From NCBI RefSeq assembly GCF_016464425.1, contig NZ_JADDKQ010000009.1, forward strand, positions 186,001-250,000: a stretch of DNA of 64,000 nucleotides. The letters run 5' to 3'. Origin of the DNA: Actinotalea solisilvae. Lineage in GTDB: Bacteria > Actinomycetota > Actinomycetes > Actinomycetales > Cellulomonadaceae. The stretch's first letter is position 1. The number at the start of each line of letters is the position of its first letter. The notes beneath the pieces were generated by a model, which saw only the letters and a list, made by a program, of their open reading frames with translations, searched no databases and was not told where the DNA came from. Shown one piece after another: positions 33,798 to 43,067 of this stretch. The translations under genes were made by a program, and so were the position numbers.

Positions 33798-35621
33798 GTG
33801 ACCGCCTTCACCACCCGCCCGGAGCTCGTCGGCACCCACGGGATGGTGGCCTCGACCCACTGGCTCGCGACCGCGAGCGGCATGGCGGTCCTCGAGCGCG
33901 GCGGCAACGCGTTCGACGCGGCCGTCGCCACCGGGCTCGTGCTGCACGTGGTCGAGCCGCACCTCAACGGCCTCGGCGGCGACGTCCCCGTGATCGGGTG
34001 CGCCGCGGGCGGCGCGCCGTTCGTGCTCTGCGGGCAGGGCACCTCCCCCGCCGCCGCCACGGCTGAGGTCGTCGCCGGACTCGGGCTCGACGCCGTCCCC
34101 GGCACCGGGCTGCTGGCCGCCGTCGTGCCCGGGGCCTTCGGCACGTGGATGGACCTGCTCGCCCGGTACGGGACGTGGGGCGTTCCCGACGTGCTGGCCT
34201 TCGCGATCGGCTACGCCCGCCACGGGCACCCCCTGCTCGCCCAGGCCTCCGCGACGATCCGCGCGGTCCGCGACCTCCTCGCCGAGCACTGGCCGACGTC
34301 GGCCGCGGTCTACCTCCCGGGCGGCGAGGTGCCGGCACCCGGCGCCGTCCTGCGGAACGAGGAGCTCGCGACGACGCTCGAGCGGCTCGCCGGGGTCGCG
34401 GCCGCGCAGCCGACCCGCGAGGCGGGCATCGAGGCGGCCAGGGCCGCGTTCTACGAGGGCTTCGTCGCCGAGGCGGTCGACCACTTCTGCGCGACCGCGG
34501 TCATGGACTCGACGGGCACGCCGCACCGCGGCCTCCTCACGGGGGACGACCTCGCGGCATGGCGGGTGCGCGAGGAGGAGCCCGCCACGGTCGAGTTCGC
34601 CGGCCGGACGGTCGCGAAGACCGGACCGTGGGGCCAGGGTCCAGCCCTCCTCCAGCAGCTCACGGTGCTCGAGGGCATGGACCTGGCCGACACCCGGCCG
34701 GGCTCCGCCGAGCTCGTGCACACCGTCGTCGAGGTCGCCAAGCTCGCGCTCGCGGACCGGGACGCCTGGTACGGCGACCCGGACCACGCCGACGTCCCGC
34801 TCGACGCACTGCTGTCGGAGCGCTACGCCGCGCAGCGCCGTGCCCTCGTCGGCCCGACGGCGTCCGACGCGCTGCGCCCCGGCAGCCCCGACGGGGCCGA
34901 GCCGCGCCTGGCGCGCCAGGCCCTGGACGCCCTGGCCCGCGCGCGCACCGGGGCGGTCCCCGCGGGCGCGCGTCCCACCGGGGTCGGAGAGCCGACCTTC
35001 GCGCGCACGGACCCCGCGGTCGGGCCCGACGGCGCGTCCCGCGGGGACACGTGCCACCTCGACGTGGTCGACGCGGCGGGCAACGTCGTGTCGGTCACCC
35101 CGTCGGGCGGGTGGCTGCAGAGCTCGCCCGTGGTCCCCGGGCTCGGCTTCGCCCTCTCGACGCGGGCGCAGATGTTCTGGGTCGAGCAGGGTCTGCCGTC
35201 GTCGCTCGGCCCGCGCCGCCGCCCGCGCACCACGCTCAGCCCGACCCTCGTGCTGCGCGACGGCGTGCCCGAGCTCGCGTGCGGCACGCCCGGCGGGGAC
35301 CAGCAGGACCAGTGGCAGGTGCCCTTCCTCCTCCGCCACCTCGTCTACGGGCAGGGCCTGCAGGAGGCCGTCGACGCGCCCACGTGGCACACGACGCACC
35401 TGGTCTCCTCCTTCGCCCCGCGCGACCTCGAGCTGCGCGGCCTGCACGCCGAGGACCGGCTGGGCACGGACGTGCTCGACGACCTGCGCCGGCGCGGCCA
35501 CGAGGTGACCGTCACGGGGCCCTGGTCGCTGGGCCGCCTCACCGCCGTCGCGCGCGACGGCGGCCTCCTCCGCGCGGCCGCGACGCCGCGCGGCATGCAG
35601 GCCTACGCGGCGGGGCGCTGA
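33798..35621 (+). CDS. Gamma-glutamyltransferase family protein
   Basis: The 607-residue Ntn-hydrolase family member has 'RGGNAFDAAVATGLVLHVVEPH' near the N-terminus and the autocleavage site region 'GDTCHLDVVDAAGN', where the Thr before Cys-His aligns with the catalytic Thr of GGT. C-terminal 'GTPGGDQQDQWQ' is typical of the acylase-like branch. There is no signal peptide, so it is probably cytoplasmic, unlike classical GGT. Substrates may be gamma-glutamyl amides or other acyl compounds. GTG 33798 (GACGAT 7 bp upstream) is preferred to ATG 33789, which has no signal. A TSUP transporter follows after 1 bp. Confidence 0.9.
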   Translation: MTAFTTRPELVGTHGMVASTHWLATASGMAVLERGGNAFDAAVATGLVLHVVEPHLNGLGGDVPVIGCAAGGAPFVLCGQGTSPAAATAEVVAGLGLDAVPGTGLLAAVVPGAFGTWMDLLARYGTWGVPDVLAFAIGYARHGHPLLAQASATIRAVRDLLAEHWPTSAAVYLPGGEVPAPGAVLRNEELATTLERLAGVAAAQPTREAGIEAARAAFYEGFVAEAVDHFCATAVMDSTGTPHRGLLTGDDLAAWRVREEEPATVEFAGRTVAKTGPWGQGPALLQQLTVLEGMDLADTRPGSAELVHTVVEVAKLALADRDAWYGDPDHADVPLDALLSERYAAQRRALVGPTASDALRPGSPDGAEPRLARQALDALARARTGAVPAGARPTGVGEPTFARTDPAVGPDGASRGDTCHLDVVDAAGNVVSVTPSGGWLQSSPVVPGLGFALSTRAQMFWVEQGLPSSLGPRRRPRTTLSPTLVLRDGVPELACGTPGGDQQDQWQVPFLLRHLVYGQGLQEAVDAPTWHTTHLVSSFAPRDLELRGLHAEDRLGTDVLDDLRRRGHEVTVTGPWSLGRLTAVARDGGLLRAAATPRGMQAYAAGR

Positions 35622-35622
35622 C

Positions 35623-36456
35623 GTGGGCGGGCTCGACCTCGTCCTCGTGCTCGTCGCGGGAGTCCTCGCCGGGACGGTCAACACGGTCGTCGGTGCCGGG
35701 ACGCTCATCACGTTCCCCCTGCTCGTCGCGCTCGGCGTCCCGCCGCTCACGGCCAACGTCTCGAACACGGTCGGCCTCGTCCCCGCGTCGGTGACCGGCG
35801 CCTGGGGATACCGGCGCGAGCTGCGCGGCGTGTGGGGCGTCGTCGGCCGCATGGCCGTGCTCTCCGCGATCGGCGGCGTCGCAGGAGGCCTGCTGCTGCT
35901 CGTCGCACCGGCGGAGTCGTTCACGGCCGTGGTGCCGTGGCTGCTCGTGCTCGCGGCGGTGCTCGCGGCCGTGCAGCCCCGGGTCGCGGCCGTCGTCCGG
36001 CGCCGCGCCGCCGAGCGGGAGGCGGCCCGCGCGGGTGCCGACGTCGGCGCGACGGCCGTGGCGCCCGCCGACGGCGGCGCGCGGGGCGCCGTCACGCTGC
36101 CCCTCACGGCGGGCCTCGCGCTCGGCGTCGCCGCGACGGGGGTCTACGGCGGCTACTTCGGCGCGGCGCAGGGCGTCGTCCTGCTCGCGCTGCTCGGCAT
36201 CGGCTGGACGACCGACCTGCACCGCGCGAACGGCGCCAAGAACGTCCTCGCGGGCGTGGCGAACCTCGTCTCGGCGACCGTGTTCGTCGTCGGCGGCGTC
36301 GTCGACTGGCGGATCGCCGGGCTCGTCGCGGTCGGGTCGGCGGTCGGCGGGGTCATCGGCGCGCGCGTGGGCCGGCGGCTGCCCGCGCCCCTGCTGCGCG
36401 GCCTCATCGTGGTCGTGGCGCTCACCGCGGCCGTCGTGCTCTGGGTCGGCCGCTGA
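35623..36456 (+). CDS. TSUP-family (TauE/SafE) membrane transporter
   Basis: The 277-residue protein has two related halves with about 8 transmembrane helices. Each half carries the TSUP signature ('AGTVNTVVGAGTLITFPLLVALG' with 'TANVSNTVGLVP', and 'GVYGGYFGAAQGVVLLALLG' with 'NGAKNVLAGVAN'). TSUP proteins move sulfite, sulfoacetate or other organosulfur anions. It begins one base after the gamma-glutamyltransferase stop, so the two are certainly co-transcribed, hinting at thiol or sulfonate metabolism (inference). Confidence 0.92.
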   Translation: MGGLDLVLVLVAGVLAGTVNTVVGAGTLITFPLLVALGVPPLTANVSNTVGLVPASVTGAWGYRRELRGVWGVVGRMAVLSAIGGVAGGLLLLVAPAESFTAVVPWLLVLAAVLAAVQPRVAAVVRRRAAEREAARAGADVGATAVAPADGGARGAVTLPLTAGLALGVAATGVYGGYFGAAQGVVLLALLGIGWTTDLHRANGAKNVLAGVANLVSATVFVVGGVVDWRIAGLVAVGSAVGGVIGARVGRRLPAPLLRGLIVVVALTAAVVLWVGR

Positions 36457-36504
36457 GGCACGGCGGCGCGGCCCCCGTCCGGCCGGCCCGCGCGCTCAGC
36501 GCAC

Positions 36505-37254
36505 TCAGGAGGCCGTGAGCCCGAGCGCTGCGGGCAGCTCGGCGAGCGACGCCACGACACGGACGCCGGCCGCGCGGGCGGCGGCGACGTCGTCGTCCGG
36601 CACCGGGACGCGGCGCGGGCCCGGCCGGTCGACCCAGACGCCCAGCAGACCCGCGGCGACGGCGGCCCGCGCGTCGACGTCGAGCTCGTCGCCCACGTAG
36701 GCCGTGCGGTCGGGCTCGGTCCCCAGGCGCCGGCACGCCTCGAGGAACACCCGCGGGTCCGGCTTCCCGACGCCCAGCGTGTCCACGCCGACGAGCATGG
36801 GGACGGTCGCGTCGAGGCCGACGCGCTCGAGCTTGCTCGTCTGGTAGGCGACCGACGCGTTCGACAGCGCGCCCACGGCGAGACCGGAGCCCAGCAGCGC
36901 GTGCACGACGTCGTGCGCGTCGGGGTGGGCGGACCAGGCGCGCGCGAAGCCCTCCTCGAACACGGCGTTCCAGGCGTCGTAGCCGTCGGCGCCGAGCGGA
37001 GCCCCGCCGAACGCCTCCTGGAGCTCCTCCGCGCGGACCCGGCGCTGGTCGGCGTAGCCCGTCTCGCCGCGCGTGTAGCGCGCGTAGTGACCGTTCGCGT
37101 CGGCACGCCACGTCGCGAGCAGCGCGGGGTGCTGGTCGGCGCCCACGTGCGGCAGGTACCGCTCGGCGACCGCCGCGAGCGCGGCGCCGAACGCCGCGCG
37201 CGTGTCGACGAGCGTGTCGTCGATGTCGAAGAGCACGCCGTCGACGGCGGTCAC
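36505..37254 (-). CDS. HAD-superfamily hydrolase
   Basis: The 249-residue phosphatase-like protein has motif I 'FDIDDTLVDT' (nucleophile and acid Asp), motif II 'GALSNAS', the Lys in 'LGVGKPDP' and motif IV 'YVGDELDVDARAA'. A helical cap lies between motifs I and II, giving subclass I. It starts 13 bp after gltX on the same strand, so it is probably read from the gltX transcript. The phosphorylated substrate is unknown. Confidence 0.92.
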   Translation of the reverse strand: MTAVDGVLFDIDDTLVDTRAAFGAALAAVAERYLPHVGADQHPALLATWRADANGHYARYTRGETGYADQRRVRAEELQEAFGGAPLGADGYDAWNAVFEEGFARAWSAHPDAHDVVHALLGSGLAVGALSNASVAYQTSKLERVGLDATVPMLVGVDTLGVGKPDPRVFLEACRRLGTEPDRTAYVGDELDVDARAAVAAGLLGVWVDRPGPRRVPVPDDDVAAARAAGVRVVASLAELPAALGLTAS

Positions 37255-37267
37255 CGTGCCGCCCGCC

Positions 37268-38803
37268 TCAGAGCGACGCGCGCAGCGACGCTACCCGGGC
37301 GAGGGTCGCGTCCCGCCCGAGGATCTCCATGGACTCGAACAGCGGCGGCGACACGCGACGGCCCGAGAGCGCCACACGCAGCGGGGTGAAGGCGAAGCGC
37401 GGCTTGATGCCGAGCCCGTCCACGAGCGCGGCCGTGAGCGCCTCCTGGGTCGCCGCGGTCGTGAACCCGTCGGCGGGGAGCGGCTCGAGCGCCGCGGTCG
37501 CGGCGTCGAGCACCGCCGCCGCGTCGTCCCGCAGCGCGGCGCGCGCGTCGTCCTCGACCACGAGGTCCGCGTCGGCGACGAGCAGGAAGCCGAGCATGCC
37601 GACCGACTCGCCGAGGAGCGTCATGCGCTCCTGGACCAGCGGGGCGCCGGCGTCGAGCACGGCGCGCTCGCGCGCGTCGAGGTCCTCGTACCGGGCCGCG
37701 GAGAGGTGGCCCGCCGCGTGCAGGTAGGGCACGACGCGTCCGCGGAAGTCGTCGGGCGCCAGCAGGCGCAGGTGCGTCGCGTTGATCGCCTCGGCCTTCT
37801 TGAGGTCGAAGCGCGCGGGGTTGGGGTTGACGTCGGCGACGTCGAACGCGGCCACCATCTCCTCCACCGAGAAGATGTCGTGGTCGGGCGCGATCGACCA
37901 GCCGAGCAGCGCGAGGTAGTTGAGCAGGCCCTCGGGCGTGAACCCGCGCTCGCGGTGCAGGAAGAGGTTGGACTCCGGGTCGCGCTTGGAGAGCTTCTTG
38001 TTGCCCTCCCCCATGACGTACGGCAGGTGCCCGTAGACGGGCTCGACGGTGGCGACGCCGAGGGCCATGAGCGCGCGGTAGAGCACGACCTGGCGCGGCG
38101 TCGAGGACAGCAGGTCCTCCCCGCGCAGCACGTGCGTGATGCCCATGAGCGCGTCGTCGACGGGGTTGGTCAGCGTGTAGAGCGGCTGCCCGTTGCCGCG
38201 CACGATGACGAAGTCCGGGACGGAGCCAGCCTTGAAGCTCAGCTCGCCGCGGATGAGGTCGGTGAAGACGACGTCGTCCTCCGGCATCCGGATGCGCAGG
38301 ACGGCCTCGCGGCCCTCCGCACGGTAGGCGGCCCGCTGCTCCTCGGTGAGGTCGCGGTCGAAGCCGTCGTAGCCGAGCTTGGGGTCGCGGCCGGCGGCCC
38401 GGTGCCGCGCCTCGACCTCCTCGGGCGTCGAGAACGACTCGTAGGCGTAGCCGCCCTCGAGCAGGCGCCGCGCGACGTCGGCGTAGACGTCGAGGCGCTG
38501 CGACTGACGGTAGGGCTCGTGCGGCCCGCCGAGCTCGACGCCCTCGTCCCAGTCGAGCCCGAGCCAGCGCATGGCGTCGAGCAGCTGCTCGTAGCTCTCC
38601 TGGCTGTCGCGCGCCGCGTCCGTGTCCTCGATGCGGAAGACGAAGGTGCCGCCGACGTGCCGCGCGTACGCCCAGTTGAACAGCGCGGTCCGGATGAGGC
38701 CGACGTGCGGCGTGCCCGTCGGCGACGGGCAGAAGCGCACGCGGACCGCGGTGCCGGTGGCGGACGAGGACGGGGCGGACGGCGTCGCGAGGTTCTCAGG
38801 CAT
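37268..38803 (-). CDS. gltX: Glutamyl-tRNA synthetase
   Basis: The 511-residue class I synthetase has the HIGH-type motif as '[18 protein letters not shown]' and the KMSKS-type motif as '[10 protein letters not shown]'. It charges tRNA-Glu, and in most actinobacteria also tRNA-Gln for later amidation by GatCAB. The tRNA-Glu and tRNA-Gln genes lie 4 kb away. ATG 38803 has GCGGGA close by and TACGCT 9 bp upstream, so its leader is very short. HAD hydrolase follows. Confidence 0.97.
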   Translation of the reverse strand: MPENLATPSAPSSSATGTAVRVRFCPSPTGTPHVGLIRTALFNWAYARHVGGTFVFRIEDTDAARDSQESYEQLLDAMRWLGLDWDEGVELGGPHEPYRQSQRLDVYADVARRLLEGGYAYESFSTPEEVEARHRAAGRDPKLGYDGFDRDLTEEQRAAYRAEGREAVLRIRMPEDDVVFTDLIRGELSFKAGSVPDFVIVRGNGQPLYTLTNPVDDALMGITHVLRGEDLLSSTPRQVVLYRALMALGVATVEPVYGHLPYVMGEGNKKLSKRDPESNLFLHRERGFTPEGLLNYLALLGWSIAPDHDIFSVEEMVAAFDVADVNPNPARFDLKKAEAINATHLRLLAPDDFRGRVVPYLHAAGHLSAARYEDLDARERAVLDAGAPLVQERMTLLGESVGMLGFLLVADADLVVEDDARAALRDDAAAVLDAATAALEPLPADGFTTAATQEALTAALVDGLGIKPRFAFTPLRVALSGRRVSPPLFESMEILGRDATLARVASLRASL

Positions 38804-38881
38804 GGTCCCGCCAGCGTAGTGGCGGGCCGCCGGGCCCTCGCGCCGCGGCGCCCGTCCCCGCCCCGACGCCGGTCCCGGGCG

Positions 38882-39667
38882 TCAGTCCCGGCGCAGCACC
38901 GGGTTGCGCAGCGTGCCGATCTCCTCGACCTCGACCTCGACGACGTCGCCGTGCACGATCGGCCCGACGCCGGCGGGCGTGCCCGTGAGGATGACGTCGC
39001 CCGGCAGCAGGGTGAACGCCTCGGAGACGTACGAGACGAGGTGGGCCACGTCGAAGATCAGCTGCGACGTCCGGCCGTCCTGGCGCGTCTCGCCGTTGAC
39101 CCGTGCGCGCACGGCGAGGTCCTCGACGTCGAGCCCGGGGACGACCCACGGACCCAGCGGGCACGAGGAGTCGAAGCCCTTGGCGCGCGCCCACTGGTCG
39201 TCGCTGCGCTGGGCGTCGCGCGCCGTGACGTCGTTGGCGACCGTGAAGCCGAACACCTGGTCGAGCGCGCGCTCGGGCGAGACGTTCTTGGCGACCTTGC
39301 CGATGACGACGGCGAGCTCGGCCTCGTGGTGCACGTCCTGCGTCCAGGCCGGGAGCGTGATCGGGTCGTCCGGCCCGATGACGCTCGTGTTCGGCTTGAG
39401 GAAGAGCAGCGGCGCCTTCGGCACCTCGTTGCCCATCTCCGCCGCGTGGTCGGCGTAGTTGCGGCCGACGCCGATGATCTTCGACCTCGGGATGACGGGT
39501 GCCAGCAGCCGCACGTCGTCGCGGGACAGCGGGACCCGCTCGCCGGTCGGCTGCACCGGCATGTAGATGGGGTCTCCGGTCAGGACGACGAGCTCCTCGG
39601 AGCCCTCCGGACCGTCCACCATGGCGTAGCGGGGATCCCCGCCGGTCGTGAACCTCGCGATGCGCAC
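38882..39667 (-). CDS. Fumarylacetoacetate hydrolase family protein
   Basis: The 261-residue protein has the FAH-family core 'IIGVGRNYADHAAEMG' and metal-binding acidic residues in 'HHEAELAVVIGK', with 'GYTxANDVTARD' represented as 'GFTVANDVTARDAQ'. Such proteins are acylpyruvate hydrolases, oxaloacetate decarboxylases or 2-hydroxyhepta-diene isomerases, and substrate cannot be assigned. Genes of this family lie next to gltX in many actinobacteria. GTG 39667 is leaderless by position (TAGGGT 6 bp upstream). It is divergent from the next gene with overlapping promoters. Confidence 0.9.
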   Translation of the reverse strand: MRIARFTTGGDPRYAMVDGPEGSEELVVLTGDPIYMPVQPTGERVPLSRDDVRLLAPVIPRSKIIGVGRNYADHAAEMGNEVPKAPLLFLKPNTSVIGPDDPITLPAWTQDVHHEAELAVVIGKVAKNVSPERALDQVFGFTVANDVTARDAQRSDDQWARAKGFDSSCPLGPWVVPGLDVEDLAVRARVNGETRQDGRTSQLIFDVAHLVSYVSEAFTLLPGDVILTGTPAGVGPIVHGDVVEVEVEEIGTLRNPVLRRD

Positions 39668-39673
39668 GCCGTC

Positions 39674-39679
39674 ACCCTA
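39674..39679 (-). promoter_or_regulatory. -10 element (TAGGGT) for leaderless FAH-family transcript
   Basis: It lies 6 bp before GTG 39667 on the minus strand and only 11 bp from the oppositely directed -10 at 39691. Confidence 0.5.
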
Positions 39680-39690
39680 ACGGCGGCGCC

Positions 39691-39696
39691 TAGGCT
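39691..39696 (+). promoter_or_regulatory. -10 element (TAGGCT) for leaderless membrane-protein transcript
   Basis: It lies 6 bp before GTG 39703 on the plus strand; its -35 region must overlap the FAH-family start codon. Confidence 0.5.
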
Positions 39697-39702
39697 TCCG
39701 CT

Positions 39703-40770
39703 GTGCAGCGCGTCGTCGGCGTCGACCTCCTGAGAGGGCTCGCCGTGCTCGGGATGTTCACCGCGCACGTCGGCCACGACGCGCCGCCCTTCTGGTCGCC
39801 CTCGGGATGGCTCGTCGTCGCGGACGGCCGCTCGGCCGCGACGTTCGCGCTGCTCGCGGGCGTGTCGGCCGCCCTGCTCAGCGGCGGGCCCCGTCCGCTC
39901 GAGGGCCCGCGCCTCGCGCACGCGCGCGCACGTGTGCTCGTCCGGGCGGTCGCGCTGTGGCCCCTGGGGGTCGTGCTCATCGGCCTCGGGACGCCGGTCG
40001 CGGTCATCCTGCCCACCTACGCCGTGATGTTCGCGCTCGTCACCGTCGCGCTGCGCTGGCGTCGCGCCACCCTGCTGGCCGCCGCGGCGGCGTTCGCGCT
40101 CGTCGGGCCCGTGGTCTGGGCCGCCGTCGGCGAGGAGACGCGCGCGGCGGGGATCCCCCGCCTCCCGCAGGCGCTCGACGTGCTGCTCGGCGTGCACTAC
40201 CCGGCCGTCGTGTGGATGGCCTACCTGCTCGTCGGGGTCGCCCTCGGCCGCACGGACCTGGCCGCGCGCGGGACGCCCGCGAGGCTCGCGCTCGCTGGGC
40301 TGGTGCTCGGCGTCGCCGGCTACGGCGTCGGCGCGCTCGCGACGTCGGCGCTCGACCCGCGCCTGACGCTCGGCCGCGCGCTCGTGTCGATCGAGCCGCA
40401 CGCCAACACGACACCGGAGGTCGTGGGGAACGTCGGCGTCGCGCTCGTGCTCCTGGCCGCCTGCCTCGTCGTCGCCCGCCGCGTGCCCGCGGTCGTCGCG
40501 CCGCTCGCGGCGACGGGCGCGCTCGCCCTCACGGCGTACTGCGGCCACCTCGTCGCGATCGCCGTCCTGGGGTCGTCCGTGGTCTGGTCGCCGAGCAACG
40601 CCGTCCTCGTGGCGTTCGTGCTCGTGACGCTCGCGGCGACGTGGGCGTGGCGGTCGCTCGTGGGCCGGGGACCGCTCGAGCTCGCCCTGCACGTCCTCTC
40701 GGGGACCGTGGCCGACGCCGTCGTGCCCGAGGGCCGTCGTCCGGCGCCGCAGCCGCAGCCCGTGACCTGA
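39703..40770 (+). CDS. Multi-pass membrane protein, HGSNAT/DUF1624-like acyltransferase
   Basis: The 355-residue protein has about 10 transmembrane helices and begins 'VVGVDLLRGLAVLGMFTAHVG', the 'DxLRGLA' opening typical of heparan-alpha-glucosaminide acetyltransferase-like and DUF418/DUF1624 proteins. 'FALLAGVSAALLSGG' follows, and C-terminal 'ALTAYCGHLVAI' fits the same families. It may acylate a cell-envelope glycan, but this is inference. The start is set by TAGGCT 6 bp upstream. Confidence 0.8.
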   Translation: MQRVVGVDLLRGLAVLGMFTAHVGHDAPPFWSPSGWLVVADGRSAATFALLAGVSAALLSGGPRPLEGPRLAHARARVLVRAVALWPLGVVLIGLGTPVAVILPTYAVMFALVTVALRWRRATLLAAAAAFALVGPVVWAAVGEETRAAGIPRLPQALDVLLGVHYPAVVWMAYLLVGVALGRTDLAARGTPARLALAGLVLGVAGYGVGALATSALDPRLTLGRALVSIEPHANTTPEVVGNVGVALVLLAACLVVARRVPAVVAPLAATGALALTAYCGHLVAIAVLGSSVVWSPSNAVLVAFVLVTLAATWAWRSLVGRGPLELALHVLSGTVADAVVPEGRRPAPQPQPVT

Positions 40771-40802
40771 CCGCGCGGCCGCGCCGCCCGGGGCCAGGGC
40801 GC

Positions 40803-41606
40803 TCAGGCGCGCGCGAGCACCCAGCCGTGGAGCACCGCGAACCAGCCGTCCTCGGCGTCGCCCCAGGCGCGCCAGGCGTCCGCGAGGACCTCGAGCGCGA
40901 CGTCGTCGGCGAGGCCGTACGCGACCGCCTGGCGGGCGAAGGCCGAGGACGTCACGCGCTCGGCCCACACCCCGGACCACCAGGAGCGCTCCTCGGGGGT
41001 CGCCCAGCACCAGGCGTCGGCGCCGGTCGTGATGCCCGTGGGGTCGAAGCCCGCCGCGCGCGTCCACGAGAGGAGCCGGCGCCCGGCGTCGGCCTCGGCG
41101 CCGTTGGCCTCGGTGACCTCGTGGTAGAGCGTCATCCACTCGTCGAGGCCCGAGCTCGCCGGGTACCAGGTCATGGCGGAGTAGTCGGCGTCGCGGACCG
41201 CGACGACGCCCCCGGGCCGCGTCACGCGGCGCATCTCGCGCAGCGCGCTCACCGGGTCCGACAGGTGCTGGAGCACCTGGTGCGCGTGCACCACGTCGAA
41301 CGCGTCGTCGTCGAACGGCAGCGCCATCGCGTCGCCCTGCCGGAACTCCACGCCCGCGACGTCGGCGGCCGAGGCGCGCGCGATCTCGATGACCGCGGCC
41401 GAGCTGTCGACGCCCACCACGGTCCCCGGCGCGACGCGCTCGGCGAGGTCCGTCGTCACCGTGCCCGGGCCGCAGCCGACGTCGAGCACGCGCTGGCCGC
41501 GCTCGAGGAGGGGCACGAGGTAGGCGGCCGAGTTGTCGACCGTCCGCCAGCGGTGCGAGCGCAGCACGCTCTCGTGGTGCCCGTGGGTGTAGACGTCGGT
41601 GGTCAC
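40803..41606 (-). CDS. SAM-dependent class I methyltransferase
   Basis: The 267-residue protein has motif I 'VLDVGCGPGTVTTDLA', motif II 'VVGVDSS', and 'FDVVHAHQVLQHLSDP' with 'RVTRPGGVVAVRDAD', typical of the UbiE/Coq5-like Methyltransf_11/25 group. The N-terminus 'DVYTHGHHESVLRSHRWR' is a recurrent actinobacterial form. I prefer GTG 41606 over GTG 41624 because the conserved sequence begins there. The substrate is unknown. Confidence 0.88.
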   Translation of the reverse strand: MTTDVYTHGHHESVLRSHRWRTVDNSAAYLVPLLERGQRVLDVGCGPGTVTTDLAERVAPGTVVGVDSSAAVIEIARASAADVAGVEFRQGDAMALPFDDDAFDVVHAHQVLQHLSDPVSALREMRRVTRPGGVVAVRDADYSAMTWYPASSGLDEWMTLYHEVTEANGAEADAGRRLLSWTRAAGFDPTGITTGADAWCWATPEERSWWSGVWAERVTSSAFARQAVAYGLADDVALEVLADAWRAWGDAEDGWFAVLHGWVLARA

Positions 41607-41684
41607 CCGTCCAGTAACCCGCACCCCGGCGCGCGTATCAAGTTCCGGGACGTTGCGTCTCGCGTGCCGGTACGCCCGTGTCCC

Positions 41685-42155
41685 TCAGACGGCGGCCGCC
41701 GCGCCTCGCGCCACCTCGACGCCGCGGTTGGCGAGCGCGTCGGCGCGCTCGTTGCCCGGGTCCCCGGCGTGGCCCTTGACCCACACCCACGCCACCTCGT
41801 GGCGGCGCACCTCGGCGTCGAGCGCCTGCCACAGGTCCTTGTTCTTCACGGGCGCCTTGGCGCCGGTCACCCAGCCGTTGCGTTTCCAGCCGGGCAGCCA
41901 GCGCGTCATGCCGTGCATGACGTAGGTCGAGTCCACGTGGAGCGTGACCGCGCACGGACGCGTCAGGGCGCGCAGGCCCTCGATGACGGCCGTGAGCTCC
42001 ATCCGGTTGTTGGTCGTGGTGGCCTCGCCGCCGCACAGCTCGCGCTCGCGCTCGCCCGAGCGCATCCACGCGCCCCAGCCGCCCGGGCCCGGGTTCCCCT
42101 TGCACGCGCCGTCGGTCCACATCTCGACGAGGGTCAGCGGGGTCTGCTCGGGCAT
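41685..42155 (-). CDS. rnhA: Ribonuclease HI
   Basis: The 156-residue enzyme cleaves RNA in RNA-DNA hybrids. All catalytic acids are visible: Asp15 ('[11 protein letters not shown]'), Glu53 ('NNRMELTA'), Asp75 ('VDSTYV') and Asp139 ('NERADALA'), with His129 in 'VKGHAGD'. Length is normal for bacterial RNase HI with the basic protrusion ('[21 protein letters not shown]'). ATG 42155 follows TACCGT by 6 bp, a leaderless arrangement. Confidence 0.96.
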   Translation of the reverse strand: MPEQTPLTLVEMWTDGACKGNPGPGGWGAWMRSGERERELCGGEATTTNNRMELTAVIEGLRALTRPCAVTLHVDSTYVMHGMTRWLPGWKRNGWVTGAKAPVKNKDLWQALDAEVRRHEVAWVWVKGHAGDPGNERADALANRGVEVARGAAAAV

Positions 42156-42161
42156 GGCGTC

Positions 42162-42167
42162 ACGGTA
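42162..42167 (-). promoter_or_regulatory. -10 element (TACCGT) for leaderless rnhA transcript
   Basis: TACCGT on the minus strand is 6 bp before ATG 42155. Confidence 0.5.
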
Positions 42168-42242
42168 GACGCCGCACGCGACCGCGCGGCACCACGGGCG
42201 ACCGCGGCGCGCCGACGCGCGGCCCCGGCCGGCCCCACACGG

Positions 42243-42962
42243 TCAGGGCCAGGGCTCGAGCTCGGGCAGCGCGACGACGACGCCGCCGCGCTCCGCCGAG
42301 AGCGCGCCCGCGGGCTCGCGTCCGGCGAGCCAGGCCGCGAGGTCGTTCGCCGCGCCGCGCACCGTGACGACGTCGCCCTCGCCCAGCGCCCTGCGCTCGT
42401 CGACGTCGGTCGGGGCGAGGTCGAGCCGCACGCCGGCCGGGACGCGGTCGACGAGGTACTCGTGCAGGTGCGCCCGGAACCCGGCGGACCACTGCGTGAC
42501 GTCGGGCCCGAGGTCCAGGTCGGTGAGGTGGATCTCGACCTCGCGCCACCACAGCCGGACGACCGCCGACACCGGCCGGTCCCGGTAGCCCGTGCGCTCG
42601 TCGAGCAGCTCGGGACCCACCCGGTCCAGCGCGTGCTCGACCCGGTCGACGGTCGCGCGGACCGCGTCGGCGTGGTGCGCGGCCGACTCCCCCGCGCCCG
42701 CCTCGATCGCGCCGTCGCGCCCGGCCCGGCCGCCGTCGTAGAAGTCGACCCGCTCCTGGTGGTGCACCGCGTGCTCGAGCTGGCGCGCGACCCCGGCGCC
42801 GAGGCCCGCGAGGTGGGCCAGCACGTGCCCCCGGGTCCAGCCGGGCAGGCGGGACGGTCCGCGCACGGCGTCGTCGGTGAGGCCGTCGAGCACGTCCCGC
42901 AGGCGGTCGTCGACGCGGCGGATGTCGTCGAGGAGCAGGGCGAGGTCCGTCGTCGTGGTCAT
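42243..42962 (-). CDS. Maleylpyruvate isomerase family mycothiol-dependent enzyme
   Basis: The 239-residue protein has the DinB/MDMPI N-terminal four-helix domain ('LPGWTRGHVLAHLAGLGAGVARQLE', with further His in 'ESAAHHADAV' and 'REVEIHLTDLDLG' forming the likely metal site). A C-terminal SCP2-like MDMPI_C domain contains 'VTVRGAANDLAAWLAGRE'. Relatives use mycothiol as a cofactor, consistent with an actinobacterium. The reaction is unknown. ATG 42962 follows 'GGGATGAGGTG' and is preferred to a GTG 66 bp upstream. Confidence 0.88.
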   Translation of the reverse strand: MTTTTDLALLLDDIRRVDDRLRDVLDGLTDDAVRGPSRLPGWTRGHVLAHLAGLGAGVARQLEHAVHHQERVDFYDGGRAGRDGAIEAGAGESAAHHADAVRATVDRVEHALDRVGPELLDERTGYRDRPVSAVVRLWWREVEIHLTDLDLGPDVTQWSAGFRAHLHEYLVDRVPAGVRLDLAPTDVDERRALGEGDVVTVRGAANDLAAWLAGREPAGALSAERGGVVVALPELEPWP

Positions 42963-43055
42963 CACCTCATCCCAGGGGACACGGTGGCCGGTCGCAAGTG
43001 CGCCCGGGCGCACGCCGGGTGTCGGCACGGCGACGGCGTGGGGTCGCGGCCCACC

Positions 43056-43061
43056 TACCCT
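43056..43061 (+). promoter_or_regulatory. -10 element (TACCCT) for leaderless transcript
   Basis: TACCCT is 6 bp before GTG 43068 and sets that start. Confidence 0.5.
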
Positions 43062-43067
43062 GGACGG

